From contig OX381715.1 of NCBI GenBank assembly GCA_947462335.1, positions 39,470,650 through 39,534,649 on the forward strand: a stretch of 64,000 nucleotides of DNA, in the 5' to 3' direction. The notes below the pieces were generated by a model. The model did not search any database. It was not told the DNA's origin and saw nothing but the letters and a program-made list of their open reading frames with translations. This DNA is from Harmothoe impar (lineage: Eukaryota; Annelida; Polychaeta; Phyllodocida; Polynoidae). The position numbers were made by a program, and so were the translations under genes. Positions 20,818-32,415 of the stretch are shown in pieces (the stretch's first letter is position 1; each line of letters opens with the position of its first letter).

Positions 20818-21108
20818 GTGCCGTCTCTCACCAGGTGCCGTCTCTGACCATGTGCTGTCTCTGACCGGCTTGGCATGATAAGGTCAAAGTACCAACAGCC
20901 GGAGGCTAATTATAGTTATATAACAACCACCATAAAGTTTTAACAAATCCTGATATATATGAGTATAATTCGTTTTAAAACACCTGTGGTAAGATTGATG
21001 AGGAGGTGTAGACTCTCCCGACACTGGAGGCTATCAATTATCTTTTTAAAACACCTTTTTTTCTGACACCTCGTAAAAGACGGCACCTGGTCAGAGACGG
21101 CACCCGGT
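20818..21108. mobile_element. Short element with tandem words inside its inverted ends
   Basis: The left end has three tandem versions of GTGCCGTCTCTGACCA. The right end has two inverted versions (GACGGCACCTGGTCAGA and the next unit). The 290-bp interior is non-coding. Short repeated words within the terminal arms are typical of some foldback elements and MITEs. Confidence 0.6.
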
Positions 21109-22159
21109 CCACATGTATTGTTTATCCTTTTAGATTAGCAGCCATTTTACATATAGATTTTGCCTGAATGTTCTGCTAATGGCTAATGTTTTTCCATCTG
21201 ATCTAATCAAACATGTCAATGACTCTTCCGGGCCAGACGTTCTTGAATATGCAATGTCTAAGAGTTATATTTCTCACACTAAACATGAGACAAATCATTC
21301 ATACCGGTACTTCATATGTACACGTTCTGTAAAAGGTATCAATAATTTGTGTTTCTAGAATGGTAACGAAAATATTAAGAAAGTAGTTAATATATAAACT
21401 TTCAGATGTGAACAGGTAGTATAAAGCAGCAATATGATGTCCCTGGCTGAAACATAGCACCACAACGTGTAAATCAGACACCATGGGTCTGAGATTAAAT
21501 ATGTACAGCCGAGGACAGATAAAAGCCACACCAGCCTCTAATCAGCAGGGATGTTTTAAAGGTATAGAAAGGAAATCAGTTATTCTGGTGCTGTGTGTTT
21601 CATATAATATTCTGATTTATGCTTGTTCTATGAGAACTTTTGGAGAGTATTTACCATTCAGAACGGGATGAAGGTTACCAGTCAGGGCTTATTATCAAGC
21701 GTGTACCTTAATATCCCCACATCCCCTCCTACTGTGAGTGTGAGGACTTCAAAATAATATTTAGGTAACCTAAGATACTAGACGCGTTTAGGTTGTGGAA
21801 GCTGGACCTCTATCGCAAAGTCAAGGGATAGAAATACAGGCTGCACTGTAGGTACAGGTTTAGTGGTTAGGAATAGATATCCCTATATATGAGCATACCA
21901 AAGGCCGATGTGTATGGCTACAGCTGAGCAGGATAAAGGTAAGCCTGCAAACAATCGAAACCTACAGTGGTACCTTACATACCTATTTATTTATGGGAGA
22001 GTTTTTTTATATGTATAAATAGATACCTCATATCTATATGAGTTTAGGCCACTCTTAGCATTGTCTTTGTGACTTTTACCTTTACTTTATCAGTCCAACA
22101 ACTCCCTTTCTGAATCTCACAATAGGCATTTATAAATCGATACTAGATTTATTTCACTA
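21109..22159. other. Non-coding, with module M copy 1 at about 21460-21700
   Basis: 21460-21700 resembles 42585-42840 (GTAAATCAGACACC, ACTTTTGGAGAGTATTTACCATTCAGAA). In both places module M lies downstream of module F, so about 1.7 kb here is collinear with about 1.2 kb there. The rest shows no gene. Confidence 0.5.
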
Positions 22160-22720
22160 AAGCCTCTGTAGCCTTAAGGCCCAAATCTCGGTACCGCTAC
22201 AGCAGCAGTCGGAGTTTAGGCGGGACAGGTACTGCACCCTTTACATTGAGCGGGTGGGGCTTTAATGGCAGATTTCAATACCAGCCCTCCCAAGTGTCTA
22301 ACCCCTTCCTCTCTATGCCCAGCTCTAGCCAGTTAAGAATTCCGTGGTCTTTTAATGCCATTTTAGGATTTTGACAGCTTTGATTTGACAGAATCTAGTA
22401 TACAGCATCAAAGTATGACGGTCTACTAATGACATCATTAATGTCACCCATCCACCTGCCTCAACCCATCCCCTAGCAGCTGCACTATCTCCCCCACCTA
22501 ATCCCACCTAAGACATGTTAATGCTCCCTACAGACCTGATTTATGTCAGTCAGTGACAGGGCAGGTGGGGCCTTCCAGAATGATGGGTCCCTGGCGGATA
22601 TATGTTGTGGTAAAGGTGTCTGGTAGGAAGAATGGAGCAGTTAATGCTGGATACTGTATAGTGAGGGGAGGGATGCACAGGACCTGCAAGGCTTAGGGCT
22701 CAGCACATCATTACAAAATA
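22160..22720. repeat. Module H, copy 1, with a short block repeated inverted at 47555
   Basis: 22160-22245 (ATCTCGGTACC and GGGACAGGTACT phrases) recurs inverted at 47555-47625. 22330-22720 matches 37120-37480 and, in part, 47215-47400: GACAGAATCTAG.ATACA.CATCAAA, ACATCATTAATG, CAGGGCAGGTGGGGCCTTCC, then TTGTGGTAAAGGTGTCTGG.AGGAAGA. No frame is conserved. Confidence 0.55.
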
Positions 22721-23699
22721 TGTTAATTTACATTATTAGCACATCCATTATTCACAGCGGCAGTTATATTTAGATGCTCTAACTGTTATTGATACTTTTA
22801 TACTTCACATGGGTCAAACTGTTCATGACATGCTCTCATGATTTAGACTCTGTTAACATCGACGATAACCAAAACGGAGTGACTGTTGCCAAAGGGTAGC
22901 ACCTTTGCTGATAATGTCTCCTTTTTCATTATCATGACATTTATGACACAACACGAAAAAACAAAAATTAATCAACCTCATTGAAGTATTTATAAAACCA
23001 AAAATGTTAAACACTGCATTCTTTTAAACTGCTCCCATGAGAAAAAAAAGAATTTCCACCATAATTCTCAAACCAATAGCAAAAAGAATTATGGGTGGTC
23101 CCAAGCTCCATTTTCTATCATATAGAATTTTGAAATTAAAAGTATTTCCAATGATATTAACCAATGAGGAATAGTAGTAAAAGTTTTTGAATTATGCTTA
23201 AACCCCCACAAAACATCCATACCATCATTTCCAAATAAATCAAAGTAATTTCCACATAGGGTCCCATGCATTACTTTAGGTTTTTCTTTATCATTTTGCC
23301 ATGAAGCCTATACTTGAAGTGTTCTAGTAAAAGGGCCCTATGCTGGGAGAGTGCATTTCCAATCACTGGCTCATTACAGCACATAGGTCCTTAATGACCT
23401 CCCCTTTGTTGTCAATAAAACTATTATTATTGAAAGAGAAATGCCTGCATAAGTACATGAGGCTATGTACATCATGTTATCAGACTAGAGGAACATATGC
23501 TGCCCTGCCCTCTGGTATGTGCAATGAGATACGCAGTGGCTCCGCTTTTTTTTAAATCCTGGACAGCTACCTTAAGCAGCATGAACTCCAACCGTTCGTC
23601 CCTAAAGGTCCGCCTTTGCCTTTAAGTAATGAAATAATGTTCTCAAAATCCATTGCCGATGCCCTGCTTGGTTTGACAACACACAGTTTCAGAATTCAG
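22721..23699. other. Non-coding, nothing recognised
   Basis: A+T-rich DNA with short open frames on both strands and no domain. I see no terminal repeats or copies elsewhere. Confidence 0.5.
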
Positions 23700-24080
23700 T
23701 TAATTGGTAGAGCCTGGTGCTGTGTCAGTGCTGAGGGAGCATCCTAGATTAGTTTGGATTCACAACTGCCAGCTCTCTGCTCTGATGCCCTACATTGGTT
23801 GTTGATTGGCTGCCTTTGATCTGTTCATGTACACGGAATCTTGTTCCTGAATCCTTATGAGTTAAAACCCGTGGGATTAGCTGTGGCACAGAGGGATGGG
23901 CCAGCTTCAATGGGTCAGGTATATGTGCGAATCTCTGTATTATTATGTTGATTATAGGTTCTATTAGGGAGAACATATAAATATATAAATATACACGGCT
24001 ACCCAAACCCTGTAGCAAAGATTGCCTTCCCAAATGAGGTCATATGCACATTGCAAGTTGAATTTTCCATTCTATATCAT
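23700..24080. repeat. Module D, copy 2
   Basis: Diverged partner of 14040-14560. It is followed, as there, by module E, so the D-then-E order is kept in both places, with more insertions in the first copy (MITE, solo LTR, 1.1-kb element, SINE). Confidence 0.55.
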
Positions 24081-24289
24081 TCCCTGAATTGTTAAACATT
24101 CACAGGCAATAACTTGATATTGATACAAGCAGTTTATTTAAAGGAGGGAAAATCTCAGGTCAGTTATTTTCAGGTCAGTTTCATTATTATTTCTTCTGGT
24201 AAATGTTAATTGTAAGTTAGTGAGTGCTTATCTAAGCATGAAATAACATAAAGTAAGGTGTCAGTTTGATATATTTGTGTCATAGCCAA

Positions 24290-25000
24290 ATAGCAGTAAA
24301 TGCCCCAATAGCTAGCTTTACTATTCAACAAAGCCTGCCCATACAGCCAGACAGTGTCATGACCAATAATTGTCAATCGGATGATTCACTAAGTCGACAT
24401 TGTGGTCCAGGCCTCTCCCTGTACTATACATAGTGATTGTGATGGTACAAACATGAAACTGTGTTGAGTTAATAGGCGGCACTTGCAATGGTGATGAGTA
24501 TTGTTTTAGGGGTTCCATGGTAGTCTACTGAAGCAGACTCTAACCATGGAGGTTTTCCAGCATGTTACAGCAGAACTAGTGGACAAGCTGACCAGACAGT
24601 TCACTTAACTAAACATAGCATGTGACTCTGGTGCTGGGACAGTTAAACATTCACTGCGGCCATGAAGTGAGAATTGGCAGGGGTGAAAGTGTTGACACCA
24701 ACACCACCAAAAGTTGACTTGACAAAAAGGACACTTTGACCATTGTGACCAGAGAGATAAGAGTCGCTACTATGATTTGGTTGATCCCTAGGTTGCACCA
24801 TAATTTGTTTAGGCGTGAATACAAATATATAAAACACTACAACTCTTGTTAACAACGTGTGATCAGAGAGTGGGCCTTCAGTGTACCATAATTATGTTTT
24901 GTTGATATTCTCTGGTCTCCGACCCAGTAGAGCAATGAATAGGATATTGGAGATTTGTTGTATAGTTGTATTCCTTTGCAGCTTGTTACCTTGAGTTTTA
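24290..25000. repeat. Module E, copy 2
   Basis: Clear partner of 18400-19260, including the SINE body at 24340-24470 but without the tRNA-like head. The minus-strand open frame at 24643-24855 has no counterpart in copy 1, which argues against a gene. Confidence 0.6.
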
Positions 25001-25827
25001 GATACCATCAAGGTCAGGAAATGTATCAATGCATTGTTCTAAGACATTATTGTAGTTACAGTAACATAATACTCTGTGAGCCTACAGCAGCGTGGACATT
25101 CACTCTTCAAACATAACTCTGACTAAGTATATGCTTGGTGAGTCAATCGTGACCAGTCAGCATCTATGCGTATCACTCTCTAGCATATTTTTAGTCTATG
25201 ATGATAGGTGCAGCAATATATGCTGGGAGACAGTACTGCTAAGCCAACGCCGTCCCTGGCCTTGATAAGGCACTGAGTCAGACCCAGCTCCGTCGTAGAC
25301 TATGGATACACATGGGCGGGTCTGAGAGTGTGAAACTATGATTTTCCCAAATCCATGATCAGACAGAATGCTGCTTTGATTTTACGGCAGAATTCCTGTC
25401 GCTCAATATTGCACCATTTTCCCTTTAATGGTAGTTTGGATGGCTCAGAGACTGCTGCTAGACATTCCTACTCTACATGCACATGGATACTCCCATTCCA
25501 CTCTCAGTACAATTCACGAGCTGACATAAGGGATTGGTGCGTTTTAAGGCCCTTCACTAGAAAGCTGTTGGGACAATGCCATTGTGCCGAAAAAGAGGAA
25601 ACTTCAATTAACTAACAAGGGATTCTCCAGTACAAGAAAGGAGAGACATGGGGGACAAAATGAGGAGGATGACAAGGAAAAGCCGGGATATTGTCTATTG
25701 AAAATTTTCAAGTTGTATCAATGAATGCCAGGACTGTGATGGAAGCTCCGTTGAGTTCTGGATGTTCCATTCCCTGAAAAGAGTGGGCAATGGTTGGTGG
25801 TACACATATAGCCAAAGGTACACGAGT
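25001..25827. repeat. Non-coding; module G copy 2 at about 25350-25520
   Basis: The G core (ATTTTA, GAATTCC, GCTCAATATTGCACC, TTTCCCTTTAATGG) is followed by unassigned DNA. No gene is seen. Confidence 0.45.
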
Positions 25828-25965
25828 TTTAGCCTGTTGACAGGGTTATTTCACGAGTTGAAGGTGGGGCCGTACAAGATGTATTTCACGAGGCCGTAGG
25901 CCGAGTGAAATGCGGCCCCACCTTCAACAAGTGAAATAACCCTGTTAAGAGGCTAAAACGAGTTT
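25828..25965. repeat. Foldback repeat, about 50-bp arms
   Basis: ACGAGTTTTAGCCTGTTGAC, a GGTTATTTCACGAGTTGAAGG phrase and GGTGGGGCCG on the left are matched in inverse order on the right (CGGCCCCACC, CAAGTGAAATAACC, GGCTAAAACGAGT). The loop itself has a smaller ATTTCACGAGGCC / GGCCGAGTGAAAT hairpin. Fragments (GGTTATTTCACGG, AAATACGGCC) continue to about 26150, so this is the core of a larger decayed foldback element. Confidence 0.7.
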
Positions 25966-26189
25966 TCCTTTGGGTTTATTTTTTATCTTTTTGGATTCAA
26001 ATTTGATTATGGTAGGGAGGAAGGGCCTAATTTAGCTGAAATAGCCTTTTCCTGCACCGTTTAAATGTAAACAAACCGCCATGTTGATGACGTCACAGGG
26101 CCGTGAAATACGGCCATAGGTTATTTCACGGGGGGTGTTAAATACGGCCCACCTTGGTTAAGTCAATGAGGCTGTCGTATTCCATAAAA

Positions 26190-26507
26190 AATAAAATGAA
26201 TCAGAATTCCAGGCGCTCAATACTGCACTATTTACCTTTTGACAGCTAGTTGAATAGCTCAGGAACTTCTGACAGACATCGATGTTGGTTGCCTGTCCCA
26301 CTTACCATTCAAATAGTTATTTCCATTATACTTTCATTTCATCTCTGGCCAAACAGACACATTCTGTCAGAAAGTAAAGGTAGGAGAGAAGCTATTGCAG
26401 ATTACTCTGCTTCGCACATCACATTAAATCTGAATAATCTGAAATATCAATGAATCTGAGTGATGTGTATGAGCAGACAGGTCCGATTAAAACCAGGCAG
26501 AGAGTAT
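26190..26507. repeat. Module G, copy 3
   Basis: Same core as 20440 and 33350; similarity to 33350-33680 continues through CCTGTCCCAC, TTCATTTC and AATCTGA.TGATGT. It is truncated by the element starting at 26508; the homologous DNA may resume after 27497. Confidence 0.5.
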
Positions 26508-27497
26508 AGGGTAGATTCACCACTTTCGGACGCTCGTTGGCACTGCCAATACGACCCCTTTTCAAGTTGCCACAGACAATGGATTATTTTACCTACAAAT
26601 GGTTATGACATACCTATGGATAGCGGAAGGTTGCCATTTTATGACCAATGTATGATAAAATGGATCAATAGTACTTATATACTAGATATTCTCTGTCAAA
26701 AACTGGGAATTTAAAAGGTTAATTTCACCTGAAGTCGGACACTTTGGTATTATCTATTTTCTGTATAGAAATTAAAGGTAGATCGCCTAATTAATTGGAC
26801 AGGAGTGATCTCAGCGTTCAGGGATATAATTAACATTAAAGATATGTGAGATATTCTCAAAGAAAATATAATTTTGATATTCCTTAAACTTACATATGTT
26901 GCAAAAGTGTATATTCTCAATTTAGAAAATAATGGATTAGCACATTTTCATGTTTTCATGATATAACGCCAGATAAGATTAGTTATACTTGAAAAAATTT
27001 ATATTTAAGGCATAAAGTTGATTACTCTATTATGTGGAGGATGAAGAAAACTAGATGGAAATTGGTGTCCGACTTCAGGTGAAATCAGAGTACCTCTTTA
27101 AAGGGGTTTCATAAATGTATTCCTGGTAGTTATCCCTATGTATTTTATATTATAAACTTGTAAATATATATGCCCTTTTGCCCATGTATGATATAGATAG
27201 CCTAGGTATCAATAACCCTCCAAATATAGCGTGACAGTGGTCATGTCCGGCATGTGGTCATATAGAAATCAGCAAATTACAAACCAGCTACTTCACCTAA
27301 AACAGGGCCACTTGGGGTTATTATTTTACATGCATGTAATCTGTGTGGATGATTGGTCTCACATTTATCGTTAAGTATAACAGTTCAATTTTACTTTCCT
27401 ATATACACACATATGTATGATATGTGGTTAATCATAAAATATAGGCTCTAAAGTGTCCGACTTCAGGTGTGTGTCCGTCTTTGGGTGAATCTACCCT
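26508..27497. mobile_element. 990-bp element with AGGGTAGATTCACC inverted ends
   Basis: Left end AGGGTAGATTCACC and right end GGTGAATCTACCCT match exactly; similarity continues as CTTTCGGAC against GTCCGTCTTT. Inner phrases CACCTGAAGTCGGACAC and GTGTCCGACTTCAGGTG repeat the theme inside. There is no transposase, and the interior is A+T-rich. It is the long form of the family at 11991-12192. Confidence 0.7.
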
Positions 27498-27639
27498 AAT
27501 ATGAATGTCAGTGTTACTGGCATGATGCATTTCCCTCTCTTTGTCTTTTTCTTCTAACTAATATGCTAAGTGACCCTCAAGTAAACTGTCAGATAGTCTT
27601 GCACATCATGAGATTACTCTAGATTAATTAACCCAGATA

Positions 27640-28036
27640 ACCCTACTGTCCTACATGTAGGACGCCTATATGACATATAATATTAGATTGTTTACTAAAG
27701 ATAAAATCCATAGATTTTAAATTGTGTTTTTGGTTCATGAAGCTCAAGTCTCCAAGTTCCCAGCAATTTTTGTCGAGGGTTGCCATGGTTACCGCTATGA
27801 TGTCAGACTGAGGTCCCAAAATCCATACATCTTGGAAAATAGTATCAAGGAAAATGCTGGAATTAATTCCTGTGTTATCTAGAACATTTTCCAAGCCACA
27901 TTTATCAAAATGTCATAACATGTGAAAAAAACATGTCTGAGGATGTGTGTCTTTTTTTGTGAACATGATGTTAAGCAATAAAGGCGTAATTAGCTCATAT
28001 TCCCAGCCGTCCTTACAGAAGGACAGTAGGACTATG
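27640..28036. mobile_element. MITE with CTACTGTCCT ends
   Basis: The left arm CCCTACTGTCCTACATGTAG is answered by the inverse of CTTACAGAAGGACAGTAGG on the right. GTCCTACATGTAGGAC inside the left arm is a perfect palindrome. An X-box-like GTTGCCATGGTTAC lies at 27779-27792. A solitary end of the same family recurs at 29697-29735. Confidence 0.6.
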
Positions 28037-28149
28037 GGCTACTGAGTGTTACGCAATTGTTGGCCAACTGGTCAAAAAGTCAATATTATAATTCAGTGTG
28101 GGTGGATTGATATAGTTACTTTGAAAATGGGTTTACCCTAATTTTAGTA

Positions 28150-29035
28150 TTCTGATTTTGAATTTGGTGTGTGTAGTATGATGTAGGGGTCAGGGAAAGG
28201 TCAAAACTGAGGTCAAAGGTCAGGAAAATGTACTCATAGTGAGTGCTTCATTAATGTGAAGTAACTCATAACTCAGTAAGCCAAATATTGTTAGTCTGTA
28301 CCATTGCGAGGCACCAAGCTTGATGCAATTCTTTTGGAAAGGTATAATTTATGCCTGAAAATAATATTTTTGTAGTGTAGCAGTCTGGTATGTTAGCCAT
28401 CTTTGTGTAATCAGAGGTCAAAGGTCAAGGTCATGCCTAAATTTTAGTTACCAAGAAATTTCAATGAAATTTCAATGAATTGAGTATATCTTAGAAGAAA
28501 AGTTACATAGAGCTCTAATATGTTGTTGGTGTTTTGAACTAAATTAGTCCTCCAGTTCATATTCATAAGATGACCTTGGGCCAAGGTCAAGGTCATCTTT
28601 TCAAGGTCAAATATCAAAATATTGGTCAGAATTAGAGTTAGACCTTATGTAGTTTGTCCATATTCACTCAATATACATACATTGTAGAAGGAATATGGTC
28701 AATTTCTTAAGAGACGCCATATTGTAGCTCAAGACTTGACCCTTTATGAAGGTGTGTAGATACCATCTACCAGACTGAAAGGTCAAGGTCAACCCTAGTT
28801 ACCATGAAATTTCATTAAATTGGGTATATTTGAAAGGAAAAACTAGCTAGATCTTTGATTTGTTGTGGGTTTTTGGAAATAGCATAGTTCAACAGTTCAT
28901 GTTAAAAGGATGACCTTGGGCCAAGGTCAAGGTCATATTTTTAAAGGTCATACATCCACATATTGGTCGAAGTTAAAGTTGTACCTAATACAGTTTGTCA
29001 ATATTCATCTTCTCCAAGGTCAACCATGAAAACAT
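28150..29035. repeat. Two diverged 330-bp units rich in TCAAGGTCA
   Basis: Units at about 28420-28690 and 28770-29020 share AAAGGTCAAGGTCA, TAGTTACCA.GAAATTTC, GATGACCTTGGGCCAAGG and ATATTGGTC in order. AAGGTCA words occur about ten times on the plus strand. A third relative lies at 38580-39010. It is non-coding. Confidence 0.65.
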
Positions 29036-29129
29036 TGGCAAAAAATCCATAGATCTATATTTTAATAGTAGTTCTTACTGGCTGTTTGACTTGTACTAAC
29101 ATATAAAATGCAGGGTTAGATGATAATCT

Positions 29130-29545
29130 AGTAGGGCTAGCTATGGTTGAAAATGAGCTTAAGTCCAGGTTAACATGTGTTGCTAGGCAAATAAACATTT
29201 AGAATGACTGTTGCTAGGCAACCCACATCCTTAGCAACATGTTTATAACTGCCCTGAAATCATTGGGTCCATTTTAATAGGGTTAGGTATGATTGAAAGT
29301 GAGCTAAACTCCACATAAATGTGTGTTGCTAGGCAAATAAACAATTGGAATGGTTGTTGCTAAGCAACAACCTCCCTTGGCAACACATGAATAACTGCAA
29401 CAGAACCTGTGGTATCATTTTAGTGGGGTCAGGTATGGTTGAAATTGAGCTATGATCCCATTAACCATGTGTTGCTAGGCAAATAAACAAAAAGAACGGC
29501 TGTTGCTAAGCAAATAGTTACCTTAGCAACAAACCAATGAGATAA
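29130..29545. repeat. Three tandem units, about 145 bp, with TTGCTAGGCAA words
   Basis: Each unit contains GGT(T)AGGTATGGTTGAAA, then TGTGTTGCTAGGCAAATAAAC, a GTTGCTAAGCAAC-type inverted word, then AGCAACA. Units start near 29130, 29275 and 29405. The inverted words can form small hairpins. Confidence 0.7.
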
Positions 29546-29689
29546 ATGTATCCCTTGGATGCAATATAGGAGGGCAGATGTATTTAAAAGTGTTCTGGCA
29601 GCAACATTTTTAGAGTGGGAGACAATATTCAGTGACTATGGATAACTATCTATGGGTTTACAATAACAGGCCCAGGCCCAGGCAGAGGC

Positions 29690-29760
29690 CACAGGACAGT
29701 AGGGCATAACCCTACTGTCCTACATGTAGGACGGTAAAGAACGCTAATTATCTCCGCAAC
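29690..29760. repeat. Hairpin plus palindrome, solitary MITE end
   Basis: GACAGTAGGG and CCCTACTGTC are inverted over a 5-base loop, and GTCCTACATGTAGGAC (16-base perfect palindrome) overlaps them. It matches the left end of the 27640 MITE; a partner end is not seen. Confidence 0.55.
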
Positions 29761-30531
29761 CGCTAAAGATAGAGCTTAGAAATTTTGTACAGGGCATACA
29801 TGGCCATATATGGGTCCACGTATCAATTTTCAGGGCTCTCTGATAATAACTGCCACTTTAGGTGTAAGTGGGACCATCACATCATTTATATATTAATATG
29901 ATCGAATATCAAGCATCTTACCATCAAGTAGAGGCTTCCTGAAGACAAGTATGAGTTTTTAGTGCTGCACAACCATACGACACATGTTTGCTCTTTTTGC
30001 AATGATGATAACACAATTATTTACAATAATTGATTGGTGATATTTCACCATAATACATGGATTGTTGCCTGAGGACTTAACACTGTTCGAAGATCTTTTT
30101 GGTCGCATTGATTATCCATTGATTAACCTCATATTTGCAATCAGGTGACTGAGAGTCTGTGTAGAGTGACATGGTTCAACTGGTTGGGTATTTCTATACC
30201 CTTGAAGTCTTTGACTCACACCCGGTCTGCAATAAAGTGGAGACAATTTACTTCAAGCCATCTACTGGAGCCATTTCCTGGACCACTTTTTTGCTTCACT
30301 CACAGTTTTCTGACTGCTTGAGCTGTTTATTACTGTCTCAGGTCTAGCGTAATGGTACTCTCTAGTTGCAGCCTGCTCCACTCTCCAAACACAGTGTTAC
30401 ACTGTCTCACTGATTCTAGAGTTCTCTGCACAAATACACTGTTATCTTTATTATCCCGACAACGAATCCAGGTTAGTTCTCAAAGTTGATTCCTAATCAA
30501 AATACTGGGGGCCCTTGAGCAATCTTTCAAT
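29761..30531. other. Non-coding, nothing recognised
   Basis: No gene, no terminal repeats, and no clear copy elsewhere in the window. Confidence 0.45.
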
Positions 30532-30762
30532 GTACTATAAAACCCCGCCTATAAGACAAATTTATCTGACGGTTTTTATTTTCTATATATATAAGCCAAA
30601 TTGCTTTCTGTAATTGGGTGTTTGGTTTATATATGGGGTTTAATACATTAGAATGAGGAGAAAACGATTTTTGAATCTATTTTCTACAGGACAACTTTTT
30701 TCTTCAAGTTGGGGGTTCGCCTTATAAGTGGGGTCATTCTATAGGAGGGGTTTTTACGGTAG
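30532..30762. mobile_element. MITE with TACCGTAAAAACCCC-type ends
   Basis: The right end, read inverted, is CTACCGTAAAAACCCCTCCTAT; the left is TACTATAAAACCCCGCCTAT. Both are followed by A/GGAC and TTATAAG words. Ends of this style are common on animal DNA transposons. It is 231 bp and non-coding. Confidence 0.6.
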
Positions 30763-30769
30763 TCCTGAA

Positions 30770-31130
30770 AGTTATCAGATCCAGTTGGGGCAGTGTCTGT
30801 GCTGCTGTAGCTGGTTCTGCCTAGGATGTAATTCAACTATAGTGAACATAGCCACAATCTCCTGCCCAAAGCCCAACAAAAGGAAAATCAAAAGTAACGT
30901 CTACCCTTGGAATAAGAGAAGGGAAGTCTCTTTACTAGGCGTGAAGAAGAGTCCTGGTTTACTGATATTTTTCCATGTTGTTCTTGAATCTGTACTACAA
31001 ATACAAATGTATCTAAGGTTACTTCAGTATAATAAAGATTTGCATGACGAGGGCACCTTATTACACACGGATACGCATCATCTACTTTAAATGTTCAAGT
31101 ATCAGAGTGACTTTAGGGGGCTGATAAACT
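30770..31130. repeat. Module E, copy 3
   Basis: Weaker but ordered similarity to 19300-19560 and 50285-50520 (TCTGCCTAG, CTTGGAAT, GTTGTTCTTGAAT, GGATA(C/A)GCATCATCT). The 120-codon open frame at 30728-31090 is not kept in the other copies. Confidence 0.4.
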
Positions 31131-31845
31131 TATGATAAGCTGATGGATCAGCACGAATCAGGTATCACAAATAATGAATTATGTCTGTTTTCAGCTTTTT
31201 AACATTTATTTTTGTTGATATTGTGTAGGAACCATTGCGGGGGACAGCAGATGAATGAGTGCAGGAGCATATTGTGGTTGACAAACCTAATAAAGAAAGA
31301 AATGATGGGAGGCATGGTAAACTTTCTCAGGAGAGGGATTTGATCATGCAACGTCTGATAGGTCTTAATTAAGTGTCACTGGTTACAGGACTTCCAGCAT
31401 TTGGTGGTGTGTTTAGCTGGTACAAGTAATGTATCACCTGCTCTGTGCACCACAATACTCTGTCTATTCAATCTGCCTGATGCAGTTTTCTGGGTGTGAC
31501 TGTTTTAGTGACACGAGGGGCGAGGTGTGCTCATCCGGCCTGACAGCAGCCATAAAAATGTATTAAGCACCCAGGGGAAGAGGTAGGGTCTGATTTATTG
31601 ATGGTGTCCCATGCTTCATACATATAGATGGTGGGTGTGAGGGGACCCAAGGGGGTTACATGAGGTGTGATGCTTAACCCCTCCTCTGGCATGCCATACA
31701 GCCCCTCCGATCTGCTTCTACATTCGGTGTCCTACCGTTGTCACCTACCATCTCGAGCATACACTCCCTACACCTGGACCCAGATGATCAAACATGGTCT
31801 TAAAAGCCCATCTACTAACTTGAGCTCAAGCTCAGCTTTTTGAAA
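31131..31845. other. Non-coding, nothing recognised
   Basis: No gene or terminal repeats were seen. Confidence 0.45.
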
Positions 31846-32072
31846 GTTGTGGTTCACAAAACAGCTTATATTGTATGTATCTGCACTGCTTGAGCTTCTG
31901 CTTAATATGTCCAGCAGATGGCTGTTCTGCTTGAAAAGTCTTGCAGATCAGCCATCTGCCTGGGTCTTCAAGCAAGTTGTAATATTTCGTGAACTGGGAT
32001 CTGCATGAGTTGACCTGCTTGAGCTTAATTGACTGCTTCAAGCATATAAAAAGTGTTTTGTGAACTGGGGCC
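31846..32072. mobile_element. MITE with GTTCACAAAACA ends and CTGCTTGAGC words
   Basis: GGTTCACAAAACAGCTTATA near 31851 is matched inverted by TATAAAAAGTGTTTTGTGAAC near 32045-32064. The interior repeats GCTTGAGCTT and GCAGAT words in both orientations. It is 227 bp and non-coding. Confidence 0.6.
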
Positions 32073-32189
32073 TGGCACAAGTGGGGAGCATTAGGTGGGT
32101 ATGGTGTTGTAGAGGAAGAAGAGCTCCTGTGACAAGAAACCACATGTGCCTATGCAAAAAAATCCCCCTTTGCTGTTCCCTGGTGTGTT

Positions 32190-32415
32190 CACTTGCTACA
32201 ATATGTCCACAGTCTTCTATTACAAAGTGTCCATGAACACAGTTTGTCGACTACTTTACATCAGTTAGTGTCCATAAATTACAGTTTTCCCATAGCTCAC
32301 AGTCACAAAATGTCTATGAATACAGTTTATCCACACTCAACACCAAAAATAATTAGGTCCAGGACAAATTTTGTCTAGAGCCATCCAATACAAAGTTTCC
32401 ACAAAATACAGTTTG
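32190..32415. repeat. Degenerate tandem repeat, about 55-60 bp, four units
   Basis: Units share (T)ACAAA(A)TGTC(C/T)ATGAA.ACAGTTT(G/A)TCC followed by a variable stretch. Frames through it are interrupted. Confidence 0.5.
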
